From Achromobacter pulmonis (GTDB lineage Bacteria; Pseudomonadota; Gammaproteobacteria; Burkholderiales; Burkholderiaceae_B), in the NCBI RefSeq assembly GCF_002885955.2, contig NZ_POQS01000002.1:468809-530909 (forward strand): a DNA stretch of 62,101 nucleotides, written 5' to 3'. The position numbers and the translations under genes are program-made. Shown piece after piece: positions 34,432-44,180 of the stretch (positions are counted from its first letter, which is position 1; every line of letters starts with the position of its first letter). The notes under the pieces are model-generated. The model was not told where the DNA came from. It saw only the letters and a program-made list of their open reading frames with translations, and did not search any database.

Positions 34432-34496
34432 GATGGGTTACGCGCGCTGGACGTTTGCGTTCTTGCATAAAGGCTCTCGCGCTCTACCCATCCTAC
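34432..34496. repeat. Single REP unit (half element), copy B
   Basis: The 65-base unit runs GATGGGTTACGCGCG... to ...TACCCATCCTAC and matches one half of the 142-bp elements. It shares the internal segment GTTCTTGC and the CTCGCGCTC-ACCCATC end. It lies between two convergent genes, and its last bases include the CTA that is the stop codon (TAG) of the regulator at 34493. Confidence 0.85.
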
Positions 34497-35473
34497 TGGA
34501 AGTGATACCGCTCGCGGTAACCCACCGGCGACATGCCGCAGTACTTGCTGAAAATGTCGCGAAAGGCCTTGGTGTCGTTGTAGCCGACCTCGTACATGAC
34601 CTCGGCCACGCTTTTGCGCGAGGTCTCCAGCCGTTTCTTGGCCGCTTCCACCCTCACCCGCTGCAGGTACTCCACGATGCTGTTGCCGGTGGCCTGGCGG
34701 AAGCGCCGTTCCAGGGTGCGCCGGCCCATCGCGTGGCGGCCGGCCAGTTCCTCGACCGTGATCTTCTCCGTGTAGCGGCCTTCGATGTAGTCCTGCACCG
34801 CGCGCACCACCTCGTCGGCATGCGCCTTCTGGCCCATGAACACCGAGAACGGCAGCTGGCTCTGGCGGCTCCAGTCCAGCTGGAAGTACTTGGCGCACCA
34901 GATGGCGGTTTCGCGGTCGGTGTATTTCTCGATCAGGTGCAGCACCAGGTGCGCGGCCGAGAACGCGCCGCCGCTGGTGTAGATGCCATTGTCGGCCATG
35001 ACCACGCGGTCGCTGACCCAGCGCACGTTGGGAAACATGCTGGCGTACAGGTTCTGCGCGACCCAGTGCACCACCGCCTGCTGGCCGTCGAGCAGGCCGC
35101 CGGCGGCCAGCAGCGCGGCGCCCATGCACAGGCTGGCGGCCTCGCCGCCGGCGCGGTGGTGGCGCGCCAGCCATTCGATCAGCTCGCGGTTCGACAGCAC
35201 CGCGTCCGACACCGAACCCAGCAGCGGCGGCGCGATGCAGATGTCGATGTCCGCCGCCTCGTCCAGCACCATGTCGGCCTGCACCGTGATGCGGCCGTCG
35301 TCCAGGCTGACCTCGCGCGTCAGGGCCAGCGTGCATACCTTGAACCGGGGCTCGCGCCCGTGCGCGGCCAGATATTCGTTGGCGACCAGGAAGCCGTGCC
35401 GGGCGGTTTCCAGGGACGCGATGTTGGCCCCGCGGGGCAGCAGGAAAGCGATGTTTTTCATCCTGCAAAGCAT
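34493..35473 (-). CDS. GlxA-family AraC-type regulator (DJ-1/PfpI-like N-domain)
   Basis: A 326-residue regulator. The N-terminal DJ-1/PfpI-like domain (MKNIAFLLPRGANIASLETA, ASLCMGAALLAAGGLLDG, with the nucleophile-elbow Cys in LCMGA) is followed by two AraC helix-turn-helix motifs (ITVEELAGRHAMGRRTLERRF and VAEVMYEVGYNDTKAFRDIF). It is divergent from DUF1428 and VOC genes, its likely targets. An ATG at 35461 is an alternative start. Its stop codon lies inside a REP unit. Confidence 0.9.
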   Translation of the reverse strand: MLCRMKNIAFLLPRGANIASLETARHGFLVANEYLAAHGREPRFKVCTLALTREVSLDDGRITVQADMVLDEAADIDICIAPPLLGSVSDAVLSNRELIEWLARHHRAGGEAASLCMGAALLAAGGLLDGQQAVVHWVAQNLYASMFPNVRWVSDRVVMADNGIYTSGGAFSAAHLVLHLIEKYTDRETAIWCAKYFQLDWSRQSQLPFSVFMGQKAHADEVVRAVQDYIEGRYTEKITVEELAGRHAMGRRTLERRFRQATGNSIVEYLQRVRVEAAKKRLETSRKSVAEVMYEVGYNDTKAFRDIFSKYCGMSPVGYRERYHFQ

Positions 35474-35637
35474 ACGCCTGGCGGCTGTCGCAATCCACCC
35501 TCAAGAATGTCGCAATTGCCTATCTGAAAGCGCGCCGGATCCCGATACAGTGACATACACCGGAACCCGCTCCGGCATGTGCCCAGAGGCGGCTCGCGGG
35601 GCCGCCGGGCGCATCAGAACAACACCAGGAGTTCATC

Positions 35638-35994
35638 ATGGAAAAGTACATAGACGGCTTTCTACTGAGCGTGCCCACGGCCAACCTGGACGCCTACCAG
35701 AAGATGTCCAGCCTGGCCCGGACCATCTGGCTCGAGCACGGCGCGCTGGACTACCGCGAAGGCGCGGCCGACGACATCGACGGCGAAGGCTTCGGCTCGT
35801 TCACCGCCGCGGCCGGCGCGCGCGAAGGCGAGACCGTCGTATTCGCCTGGATTCTGTACGCCAGCCGGGCCGAGCGGGACCGCATCAACGCCAAGGTCAT
35901 GGCCGATCCGCGCCTGAAGGACATGTGCTGCGAAGGCGTGTTCGACACCAAGCGGATGTGCTGGGGGGGATTCCGCACGCTGGTCGGCGACTGA
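35638..35994 (+). CDS. DUF1428 family protein
   Basis: A 118-residue protein matching DUF1428 (dimeric ferredoxin-like fold): YIDGFLLSVPTANLDAYQKM at the start, VFAWILYASRAERDRINAKV in the middle and KRMCWGGFRTLV at the end. Function is unknown, but members commonly accompany VOC and AHSA1 proteins, as here. It is divergent from the GlxA-type regulator and followed 20 bp later by a VOC protein. Confidence 0.9.
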   Translation: MEKYIDGFLLSVPTANLDAYQKMSSLARTIWLEHGALDYREGAADDIDGEGFGSFTAAAGAREGETVVFAWILYASRAERDRINAKVMADPRLKDMCCEGVFDTKRMCWGGFRTLVGD

Positions 35995-36014
35995 ACCCAA
36001 TATCGGAGATCCAC

Positions 36015-36521
36015 ATGAACACCCCTGCAAGCAAGCCCATCCCCGAAGGCATGCACACGCTGACCCCGCACATCGTGTGCGAAGGCGCGGCGCAAGCCAT
36101 CGACTTTTTCAAGAAAGCGTTCAACGCCCAGGAAATCACGCGGCTGGCCGGACCCAACGGCAAAGTCATGCACGCGGCCGTGCGCATCGGCGACTCGGTG
36201 CTGATGCTGATGGACGACTTCCCCGAATGGGGCTCGCTGGGCCCCAAGGCGCTCAAGGGCACGCCGGTCACGCTGCACCTGTACGTGGAAGACGTGGACG
36301 CGGCCATCAAGCAGGCCGTCGCCGCCGGCGCCCAGGTGACCATGCCGGCGGCCGACATGTTCTGGGGCGACCGCTATGGCCAGGTGGTGGACCCTTACGG
36401 CCACCGCTGGTCCATCGCCACGCACAAGTTCGACCTGACGCCGGACGAAATCCGCGAGAACATGGCCAAGATGGGAGACATGCAGGGCTGCGGCGATCCC
36501 GCCAAGAAGCCCCAGCCCTGA
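36015..36521 (+). CDS. VOC-family glyoxalase/bleomycin-resistance-like protein
   Basis: A 168-residue protein of the PhnB-like VOC superfamily. Two beta-alpha-beta-beta-beta modules are seen: TPHIVCEGAAQAIDFFKKAF ... VRIGDSVLMLMDDFPEW, then VTLHLYVEDVDAAIKQAVAAG ... DRYGQVVDPYGHRWSIATH. The C-terminal ~35 residues (LTPDEIRENMAKMGDMQGCG) are typical of this subgroup. It is probably co-transcribed with the DUF1428 gene. Confidence 0.92.
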   Translation: MNTPASKPIPEGMHTLTPHIVCEGAAQAIDFFKKAFNAQEITRLAGPNGKVMHAAVRIGDSVLMLMDDFPEWGSLGPKALKGTPVTLHLYVEDVDAAIKQAVAAGAQVTMPAADMFWGDRYGQVVDPYGHRWSIATHKFDLTPDEIRENMAKMGDMQGCGDPAKKPQP

Positions 36522-36526
36522 GCCCT

Positions 36527-37600
36527 TCAGCTGGCTACGCGGCGCTGGGTGCGGAAAAAGCGCCAGATCAGCGCCGAGGCATCGGGGCCGTTGGCCGAGT
36601 GGTAGCGCACGGACCCGTCTCCGCCGCTCCAGGCGTGCTCCAGCCGGATGATCTCGCACAGGCGCAGCACGGTGCTGCGCCCGCGCTGCAGGTCCAGCCG
36701 GCGATAGGCCCGCTCGGTGCCCAGCCCCAGCACGCGCTCGACCGGCGCGGCGTCGGCCGGCACGCCGTTGAGCGCGCGGAACTGCTCGAACAACTGGCGC
36801 GCATTGCGCGGCGCCACCGCCGGGTCCAGATGGCCATGCAGGATCAGCGCGGGCATGCCCAGCCGGAAAACGGTGGGGTCCGCGATGTTTTCCAGTAGCG
36901 GCGCGAGCGGCTTGACGCTGCCGCGCCGCATGGCGGCCAGGCCGCCGGCCGCGCTATGGGCGTCGCCGGCCACCGGCCCCGAATGCATGGCCACCGCGGC
37001 GATCAGGCGCGGATGCCGCAGCGCCACCAGCGCGGCCATGCCCGCGCCCGCCGACAGGCCGGCGATGTAGATGCGCTCCGGGTCCACCCCGAAGCGGGCC
37101 GCTTCCGAGCGGATCAGGCCGGCGATCAGGTCGGCCTCGGCCCCGCCGTGCGCGTCGTCCGGCTGGAACCAGCGCCAGCAGCGCTGCACCTGGCGCGCCA
37201 GCGACTGCTGCGGATACAGCACCATGAAACCGCCGGCATCGGCCCATTGGTTCATGCGCGAGCCGCGCGCGAACGCCAGGCTGGTCTGGCGGCAGCCATG
37301 CAGCATCACCACCAGCGGCATGCCGGTACGCGGCGCGGAAACCGGCGTATAGCGCGCGAAGGCGAGGCGCCGGCCGGACCCGTCGGTGTACTGGCGGGAG
37401 GCCTCCCAGCGCCCGGCTCCCAGGCCGGCGGACGCCGCCGCCGCGGCCTTGGCGGCGGGTTTGGCGGCCGGTTTCGCCGGCTTGCGGCGCACGGCCGCCC
37501 GCCTGGCGGCCTTGGGCGCGGCCGCCAGTAACGCGGCGCGCTGCAGCCGGCCGAGCCGCTTGGCGGTCTTGAATATCAGACTGGTGAAACTGCGCGCCAT
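36527..37600 (-). CDS. PHB depolymerase family esterase (LpqC-like)
   Basis: A 357-residue alpha/beta hydrolase. The oxyanion region MLHGCRQTSLAFARGSRMN, nucleophile elbow IAGLSAGAGMAALV, acid region LHGHLDPAV and catalytic His in LEHAWSGGDGSVRY are present. The N-terminal ~60 residues are basic and Ala/Lys/Pro-rich with no signal peptide, so it is probably cytoplasmic and may associate with PHB granules or nucleic acid. Such enzymes hydrolyse short-chain polyhydroxyalkanoate oligomers or aromatic esters. Confidence 0.88.
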   Translation of the reverse strand: MARSFTSLIFKTAKRLGRLQRAALLAAAPKAARRAAVRRKPAKPAAKPAAKAAAAASAGLGAGRWEASRQYTDGSGRRLAFARYTPVSAPRTGMPLVVMLHGCRQTSLAFARGSRMNQWADAGGFMVLYPQQSLARQVQRCWRWFQPDDAHGGAEADLIAGLIRSEAARFGVDPERIYIAGLSAGAGMAALVALRHPRLIAAVAMHSGPVAGDAHSAAGGLAAMRRGSVKPLAPLLENIADPTVFRLGMPALILHGHLDPAVAPRNARQLFEQFRALNGVPADAAPVERVLGLGTERAYRRLDLQRGRSTVLRLCEIIRLEHAWSGGDGSVRYHSANGPDASALIWRFFRTQRRVAS

Positions 37601-37786
37601 CCGAACCTCGGTCAGTCAGCCCCTGGAGAATGTATCGTATGGTAACTGCGCCAGCGCGGTCTCCCGGACCCCGCGGCAAGCGCCGGCTTGCACCAGATCA
37701 AATCTGCGCCGTATCCGCCTTGCGGCGGTCTTGAGACGGCGTCGCAAAGCGCCTATGGTGGAGGCTTGCCCAACCGAGACGCATTC

Positions 37787-38431
37787 ATGTTTCCCGACGA
37801 CAGACCCCAGACCCTAGGCGAAGAAATCGCCAACGCCATCAGCCATGGCGTCGGCGCGGCCGGCGCGGTGGCCTCGGCGCCCATCCTGATCGTCGCGGCC
37901 GTGCGCCAGGGCGACGCCGCCTTCATCGTGGGGGCCGCGGTATTCGCCGCGTCGATGTGCCTGCTGTACCTGGCCTCCACCATATACCATGCGCTGCCGC
38001 GCTGCCGCGCCAAGGAGTTCTTCAACCTGCTGGACCATTCGGCCATCTACCTGCTGATCGCCGGCACGTACACGCCATTCGCCCTGGGCGCGCTGCGCGG
38101 CCCGTGGGGCTGGACGCTGTTCGGCCTGGTGTGGGGCATGGCCCTGCTGGGCGTGGGCCTGAAGGCCAGCAAGCGGCTCAACCGCCCCGCCCTGTCCACC
38201 GGACTGTACCTGGCGATGGGCTGGCTGGTGCTCATCGCCGTCAATCCACTCATCGAGAAAGTGCCCACCGGCGGCCTGTGGTGGCTGGTCGCCGGCGGCC
38301 TGGCCTATACCGGCGGCGTGGCCTTCTTCGTGCTCGACAACCGCTGGCGCTACAGCCATTTCGTCTGGCACCTGTTCGTGCTGGCCGGCACCGTCTGCCA
38401 TTTCTTCGCCGTGCTCTGGTACGCGGCCTGA
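37787..38431 (+). CDS. Hemolysin III / PAQR family membrane protein
   Basis: A 214-residue protein with seven helices. Family motifs are NAISHGVGAAGAV, LLYLASTIYHALPR (SxxxH), FNLLDHSAIYLLIAGTYTPF and the C-terminal FVWHLFVLAGTVCHFFAVLW. The conserved His residues suggest a zinc site as in PAQR receptors. The ATG at 37787 fits the family length. The name hemolysin III is historical; the role in bacteria is membrane homeostasis in other species. Confidence 0.92.
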   Translation: MFPDDRPQTLGEEIANAISHGVGAAGAVASAPILIVAAVRQGDAAFIVGAAVFAASMCLLYLASTIYHALPRCRAKEFFNLLDHSAIYLLIAGTYTPFALGALRGPWGWTLFGLVWGMALLGVGLKASKRLNRPALSTGLYLAMGWLVLIAVNPLIEKVPTGGLWWLVAGGLAYTGGVAFFVLDNRWRYSHFVWHLFVLAGTVCHFFAVLWYAA

Positions 38432-38627
38432 TTGCGCCCGGAAACATCGCGGCCAGCAGCGACTACGAAAACGCGCAAAACGTTTCCGCCCCGCCCCCGG
38501 GGCCGCCCTGCCGCGCGCCGCGCGCCCGCGGTGGCCTGCCGACACAGGAAAACACATCGCGAAACTTGCCCCTGGGCCGGGCCGGTTGCCATCATGGTCG
38601 GACATTCAACCGGAACATGGAGGTTTC

Positions 38628-39083
38628 ATGCAGCGTTCCACTAATGCATTCCATATTGCCGCGGGGCAGCAAGCGCGCAAGGCGCGCGCGGCGTGGGGAG
38701 TCCTGCCCGCCGTGCTGCTGACGGCGGCGCTGTCCGGTGCCCCCGCCTTTGCCCAGCAGGCCGCCCAGCCCCAAGCCCAGGCCCAGCAGCAGATGGCGCC
38801 CCCGCCCGCGATCCAGCCGACCGAGCAGCAATTGCAGCGCTACGCGTCGGCCTCGCAGAAAATCTCCGGCGTCGTGGACGAATACCGTCCCAAGGTCGAC
38901 GCCGCCAAGACCGACGAAGCCAAGCAGAAGGTCGTCCAGGAAGCGGACGCCAAGATGGTGCAGCTGGTCCGCGCCGACGGCCTGAGCGTCGAGGAATTCA
39001 ACGGCATCGGCCAGGCCGTGCAGCAGGACCCGCAGCTCAAGCAGCGCGTCATGAACATGACCAAGGGCGCGCCCGCCCGCTGA
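38628..39083 (+). CDS. DUF4168 secreted protein
   Basis: A 151-residue protein. A signal peptide (VLPAVLLTAALSGAPAFA) is followed by a Gln/Ala/Pro-rich linker (QQAAQPQAQAQQQMAPPPAI) and a DUF4168 helical domain (EQQLQRYASASQKISGVVDE ... VRADGLSVEEFNGIGQAVQQ). It should be periplasmic. The ATG at 38628 follows ATGGAGG. A strong terminator follows its stop. Confidence 0.9.
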   Translation: MQRSTNAFHIAAGQQARKARAAWGVLPAVLLTAALSGAPAFAQQAAQPQAQAQQQMAPPPAIQPTEQQLQRYASASQKISGVVDEYRPKVDAAKTDEAKQKVVQEADAKMVQLVRADGLSVEEFNGIGQAVQQDPQLKQRVMNMTKGAPAR

Positions 39084-39107
39084 CGCCGCCGCTGCCCCCG
39101 CCGCGGC

Positions 39108-39144
39108 AAACGCCACCCGCCTTCGGGCGCGTGGCGTTTTTTTT
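39108..39144 (+). terminator. Rho-independent terminator of the DUF4168 gene
   Basis: AAACGCCAC (39108-39116) pairs with GTGGCGTTT (39131-39139) around a GC-rich loop containing CTTCGG, followed by a run of eight T residues. It lies 25 bp after the stop codon. Confidence 0.88.
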
Positions 39145-39194
39145 GTCGTAGGCCCCCCCAGGAAGCAACGCACATGCGGGAACGCCATCGCGTC

Positions 39195-40394
39195 TTATCC
39201 TCGCGCCGCTGGAAAACCGTGCTGCCTGGCGGCGCGCACCACGACCAGGGTGGCGGCCAGCAGCACCAGCAACGCGGGTGAGAAGGCCACGACACCCAGC
39301 CGGTCCAGCAGCACGCCACCGACGATGCCGCCGCCCGCGATCGCCATGTTCCAGGCCGTGACCAGCATCGACTGCGCCACGTCGGCCGCGTCTCCTGCGG
39401 TCTTGGCGATGGCCGTCTGGAACAAGGTCGCCGCGCCACCGAAGGCAAGTCCCCAGACGGCGACCGCCGCATAGACCATTGCAGGCGCATCGCCGGCGCC
39501 CCCCAGCGCCAGTGCGGACAGGCCGAACAAAGCGGTACTGGCCAGCGTCAACGCACGCAGGTGCCGGTCGATCAGCACGCCGACGATCCAGATGCCCAGC
39601 AGCGACGTGACGCCGAACACCAGCAGCACCAGGTCCGTCCGTTGCGCCATCCCCGCCGCCGCCAGGAACGGTGCGATGTAGGTGTAGAGAATGTTGTGCG
39701 CCAGTACGAAGGCCAGCACCACGAACAGCACCGGGCGCACACCGGCCACGGTGAACGCATGGCGCAGCGACAGCCGTTTGCCGGCCGCCTGCCCGGCGAA
39801 GTCCGGCACCTTGACGCGTACCCACACGATGAGCAGCAGCGCCAGCCCGCTCATGATGCCGAAGCACATGCGCCAGCCGACCAGGCCGCCAAGAAAAGTG
39901 CCGGCCGGCACGCCCAGCGACAGCGCCAGCGGCGTGCCGACCATCGCCATAGCAATGGCCCGGCCCTTCTGGTGCTCGGGCACCATGCGCGCGGCATAGC
40001 CCGCCAGCAGCGCCCACAACAGGCCGGCCGACACACCCGCGAGGAAGCGCGCCACCATCGTCAGGACATAACTGCTGGATAGCGTGGTGACGGTATTGGC
40101 GATGAAGAAACCGGCAATGGCGGCAAGCAGCAGCGGGCGACGGCGCGCGCCTTGCGTGGCGGCGGTTAGCGGAATCGCCGCTACCAGCGAGCCAATGGCG
40201 TAGACGGTCACGAGTTGGCCGGCCAGTGCTTCGGAAATTCCCAGCCCGGCGCTGATCTGAGGCAGCAGGCCCGCTGGCAGCGCTTCCGTGAGGATCGTAA
40301 CGAAACCGGCAAACGCCAGGGCCAGAAGCGATGCGATGGGAAGGCGCGCGGATCGGGTAACGCCACCGAGGGCCGTTGTGGTCGAAATTGCCAT
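39195..40394 (-). CDS. MFS transporter (sugar-efflux/drug-efflux type)
   Basis: A 399-residue protein with twelve helices of the DHA1/AraJ-like major facilitator class. Motif A-like loop is seen in ATQGARRRPLLLAAIAGFF, with LLWALLAGYAARMVPEHQKG and LGGLVGWRMCFGIMSG. The ATG at 40394 gives MAISTTTALGG. It is divergent from a LysR gene that probably controls it. Both genes look less GC-rich than their neighbours, which may indicate acquisition. Confidence 0.9.
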   Translation of the reverse strand: MAISTTTALGGVTRSARLPIASLLALAFAGFVTILTEALPAGLLPQISAGLGISEALAGQLVTVYAIGSLVAAIPLTAATQGARRRPLLLAAIAGFFIANTVTTLSSSYVLTMVARFLAGVSAGLLWALLAGYAARMVPEHQKGRAIAMAMVGTPLALSLGVPAGTFLGGLVGWRMCFGIMSGLALLLIVWVRVKVPDFAGQAAGKRLSLRHAFTVAGVRPVLFVVLAFVLAHNILYTYIAPFLAAAGMAQRTDLVLLVFGVTSLLGIWIVGVLIDRHLRALTLASTALFGLSALALGGAGDAPAMVYAAVAVWGLAFGGAATLFQTAIAKTAGDAADVAQSMLVTAWNMAIAGGGIVGGVLLDRLGVVAFSPALLVLLAATLVVVRAARQHGFPAARG

Positions 40395-40541
40395 GAATCT
40401 GCCTTTGTGAATGCCGAGCCCATGTGGCATGGAATCGGCACGAATTGAATGTAGGCAGTCATGGTGCAGGCAGATGCCGATCAAGACAATAATGCTAATG
40501 TTCTTAATATATTGGACAAATTTTCCTAAATTACCTACGCC

Positions 40542-41429
40542 ATGGAATCTCTCGGCGGTATCGCATTCTTTGTGCAGGCGGCGGAAACCCGCAGTTTCTC
40601 CGAAGCCGGGCGCAATCTCGGCGTGTCCTCTTCGGCTGTGGGCAAAAGCGTGTCCCGGCTGGAGGAGCGCCTGGGCGTGCGTCTATTCCACCGCAGTACA
40701 CGCAGCATCACGCTGACCGCCGAAGGCGCGCTGTTCCTGGAGCGCTGTCGGCGCATCCTGTGCGAAGTCGAGGCGGCCGAGCTGGAGCTGTCCGAAACCC
40801 GACAGGCGCCCAGGGGCCGGCTGCGCATCAGCCTGCCCCTGGTCGGCATGCTGGTCATGCCGGCGCTGACGGCCTTCATGCACCGCTACCCGGCTATCGA
40901 ACTGGATGTGGATTTCTCGGACCGCCTGGTGGACGTGATCGAGGAAGGTTTCGACGTGGTGATGCGTACCGGCGAACCGACCGACTCGCGCCTCATGTCC
41001 CGGCCCCTGGGCAATTACCGACTGCAGCTGGCCGCCTCGCCGGACTACCTGGCGAAGCGCGGGACGCCCGAGGTTCCCGCCGACCTGATCCACCACGCCT
41101 GCCTGCAACACAAATTCCCCAGTACGGGAAAGCTCGAAGCCTGGCCGCTCAAGCGCGCGAAAGGCGCCGCGGAAGCGAGGCTGCCGGTCTCGATGGTCTG
41201 CAACACGTCGGCGGCGCTGATGGAAGTGGCGCTCGCCGGCCTCGGCATCGCTTGCTTGCCGGACTACATGCTGCGCCCAGCCATCGAGCGGGGCGAACTG
41301 GTCACCGTGCTGGATGCGCACATCGAGCACCAGGGCGCCTTCCGGCTGCTGTGGCCGTCGAGCAAGAATCTGGCTCCGAAGCTGCGTGTATTCATCGACT
41401 TCATGGTCGAAGAACTGTTCAAGCGCTGA
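40542..41429 (+). CDS. LysR-family transcriptional regulator
   Basis: A 295-residue LysR protein. The helix-turn-helix is FFVQAAETRSFSEAGRNLGVSSSAVGKSVSRLEERLGVRLF; the ligand-binding domain includes FDVVMRTGEPTDSRLMSRPLG and ALMEVALAGLGIACLPDYML, typical of the CrgA-like subgroup. It is divergent from the MFS exporter. The 147-bp gap between them is AT-rich (AATATATTGGACAAATTTTCC) and should hold its operator. Confidence 0.93.
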   Translation: MESLGGIAFFVQAAETRSFSEAGRNLGVSSSAVGKSVSRLEERLGVRLFHRSTRSITLTAEGALFLERCRRILCEVEAAELELSETRQAPRGRLRISLPLVGMLVMPALTAFMHRYPAIELDVDFSDRLVDVIEEGFDVVMRTGEPTDSRLMSRPLGNYRLQLAASPDYLAKRGTPEVPADLIHHACLQHKFPSTGKLEAWPLKRAKGAAEARLPVSMVCNTSAALMEVALAGLGIACLPDYMLRPAIERGELVTVLDAHIEHQGAFRLLWPSSKNLAPKLRVFIDFMVEELFKR

Positions 41430-41517
41430 CCTGTCCGGAGCAACAGGGCAAGCCCGCTTTTCCCGTTTTGGCCTTATCCTCTAATTCCCCAGACCCGTCT
41501 TAGCGGAGCGCGACATC

Positions 41518-42216
41518 TTGACCCCGGACCTCACTCTCTATGACCTGGCGGGTGCCGACCCGTCGCTGCGGTTCAGCCCGCATTGCTGGAAGACGCGCAT
41601 GGCGCTGGCCCACAAGGGCCTGTCGGCCCAGACCGTGCCGTGGCGCTTCACCGAGAAGGAAGCCATCGATTTTTCCGGCCAGAAGCTGGTGCCGGTGCTG
41701 GTGGACGGCGGCCACGTGGTCAGCGACTCCTGGCAGATCGCCTGTTATCTCGAAGACACCTATGCCGACCGCCCCTCGCTGTTCGGCGGCCCGGCCGGCC
41801 GGGCCTTGAGCCTGTTCGCCAATTCCTGGGCCGACAGCACGCTGGTGCCGACGCTGGCGCGCCTGCTCCTGCCCAGCATCCACGGGCTGATCCACGAGAA
41901 GGACAAGGACTACTTCCGCGCCACGCGCGAAAAGCGCTTCGGCAGGCTGGAAGACCTGCCGGCCGGCTACGAAGCGCAGATCGCCGCGCTGCGCGCCGCC
42001 CTGCTGCCCCTGCGCCAGACGCTGGCCCGGCAGCCCTATCTGGCCGGCGAGCGGCCCGCCTATGCCGACTACGCCGTGTTCGGCATGTTCATGTGGGCGC
42101 GCTGCACCAGTGCGCTGGACCTGCTGGCCGCGGACGACCCGGTCCATGCCTGGCGCGAACGTCTGCTCGACGCCTTCGATGGCATGGCGCGCGCCGCGCC
42201 CACCGCGGCAGCCTGA
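41518..42216 (+). CDS. Glutathione S-transferase family protein
   Basis: A 232-residue protein. The thioredoxin-like N-domain contains RFSPHCWKTRMALAHKGL and the cis-Pro/ES-type glutathione segment LVPVLVDGGHVVSDSWQIACYLEDTY (S/D in place of ES). The C-terminal helical domain ends with ADYAVFGMFMWARCTSALDLL. The start is TTG at 41518, nine bases after GGAG; no ATG gives a complete N-domain. Substrate unknown. Confidence 0.88.
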   Translation: MTPDLTLYDLAGADPSLRFSPHCWKTRMALAHKGLSAQTVPWRFTEKEAIDFSGQKLVPVLVDGGHVVSDSWQIACYLEDTYADRPSLFGGPAGRALSLFANSWADSTLVPTLARLLLPSIHGLIHEKDKDYFRATREKRFGRLEDLPAGYEAQIAALRAALLPLRQTLARQPYLAGERPAYADYAVFGMFMWARCTSALDLLAADDPVHAWRERLLDAFDGMARAAPTAAA

Positions 42217-42974
42217 TCAGGTCTTGAGCCGGTAGCCGGTCTTGAAGATCCAGCGCACGCCCAGCAGACAGGCCAGCAGGAACACCAGCGTCATGCCCAC
42301 GCTGACGCCGACGCTCACGTCGGCCGCGCCGTAGAACGCCCAGCGGAACGCGCTGACCAGGTAGACCACGGGGTTGAACAGCGTGACGGCCTGCCAGAAC
42401 GGCGTCAGCATCTTGATGGAATAGAAGGTGCCGCCCAAAAAGGTCAGCGGCGTGATGATCATGAGCGGGATGATCTGCAGCTTCTCGAAGCCGTCGGCCC
42501 AGATCCCGATGATGAAGCCGAACAGGCTGAAGGTGACGGACGTGAGCACCAGGAAGGCCAGCATCCAGAACGGGTGGACCACGTCGAAGTCGACGAACAG
42601 CCGCGCCGTGGCCAGCATGATGAGCCCCAGGATGATGGACTTGCTGGCCGCCGCCCCGACGTAGCCCATGACGATTTCCACGTACGAGATGGGCGCCGAG
42701 TGGATCTCGTAGATGGTGCCCGAAAAGCGCGGCATGTAAATGCCGAATGACGCGTTGGCGATGCTTTGCGTCAGCAGCGACAGCATGATCATGCCGGGCA
42801 CGATGAAGGCCCCGTAGCTCACGCCGTCGATCTCGACCATGTGCGAGCCGATGGCCGAGCCGAACACCACGAAGTACAGCGAGGTGGAGATCACGGGCGA
42901 CAGCACGCTTTGCATCAGCGTGCGCCACGCGCGTGCCATTTCGAACAGGTAGATAGCGCGGATGGCGTAGAAGT

Positions 42975-42978
<4 letters not shown>
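42217..42978 (-). CDS. ABC-2 type transporter permease
   Basis: A 253-residue membrane protein with six helices. ABC-2 features include [30 protein letters not shown], the loop [21 protein letters not shown] and [19 protein letters not shown]. It resembles the YadH permease. Its ATG overlaps the ATPase stop (ATGA). Together the pair exports an unknown molecule, perhaps a lipid, polysaccharide or drug. Confidence 0.92.
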
Positions 42979-43898
<920 letters not shown>

Positions 43899-44014
43899 AC
43901 GCGCCCCCGACTTGATAGACAGCCAGGGATTTTACTCGCCACGCCGGCGCGGCTTGTTCGAGGTGGCGGAACAGTCTGTTTTGGAAATGGGGGGGGTGGC
44001 GGCTGGGGCCGCCT

Positions 44015-44156
44015 GATGGGTTTCGCGCGTTCGATATTTGATTTTTTATCCCGGATGTCTCGCGCTGCACCCATCCTACGATGGCGGGACCGTAGGATGG
44101 GCGCAGCGCGAGAATCCCTGCGCAAGAACTCAGCCATGCTGCGCGCGAAACCCATC
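44015..44156. repeat. 142-bp palindromic REP pair (BIME-like), copy C
   Basis: The same architecture and identical length as copy A: GATGGGTTTCGCGCG at the left end, CTCGCGCTGCACCCATCCTACG (44059-44080), a ten-base centre and CGTAGGATGGGCGCAGCGCGAG (44091-44112), ending GCGCGAAACCCATC. Relative to copy A the stem has a paired change (T-A to C-G), so the fold is conserved. It lies between two minus-strand operons. Confidence 0.9.
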
Positions 44157-44180
44157 AGGCAGCCCCAGCCGCCCTTCCTC

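Noticed and set aside
34433..34500. Short peptides beginning MGFARS or MGYARW in the repeats as small genes
   Set aside because: They appear in both strands of the palindromic REP units and simply translate the repeat; no ribosome-binding sites precede them.
43989..43996. G8 run as a phase-variation switch for the ABC-2 exporter
   Set aside because: It lies about 90 bp upstream of the start with no promoter elements flanking it; the nearest -10-like sequence is well downstream, so a spacing switch is not supported.
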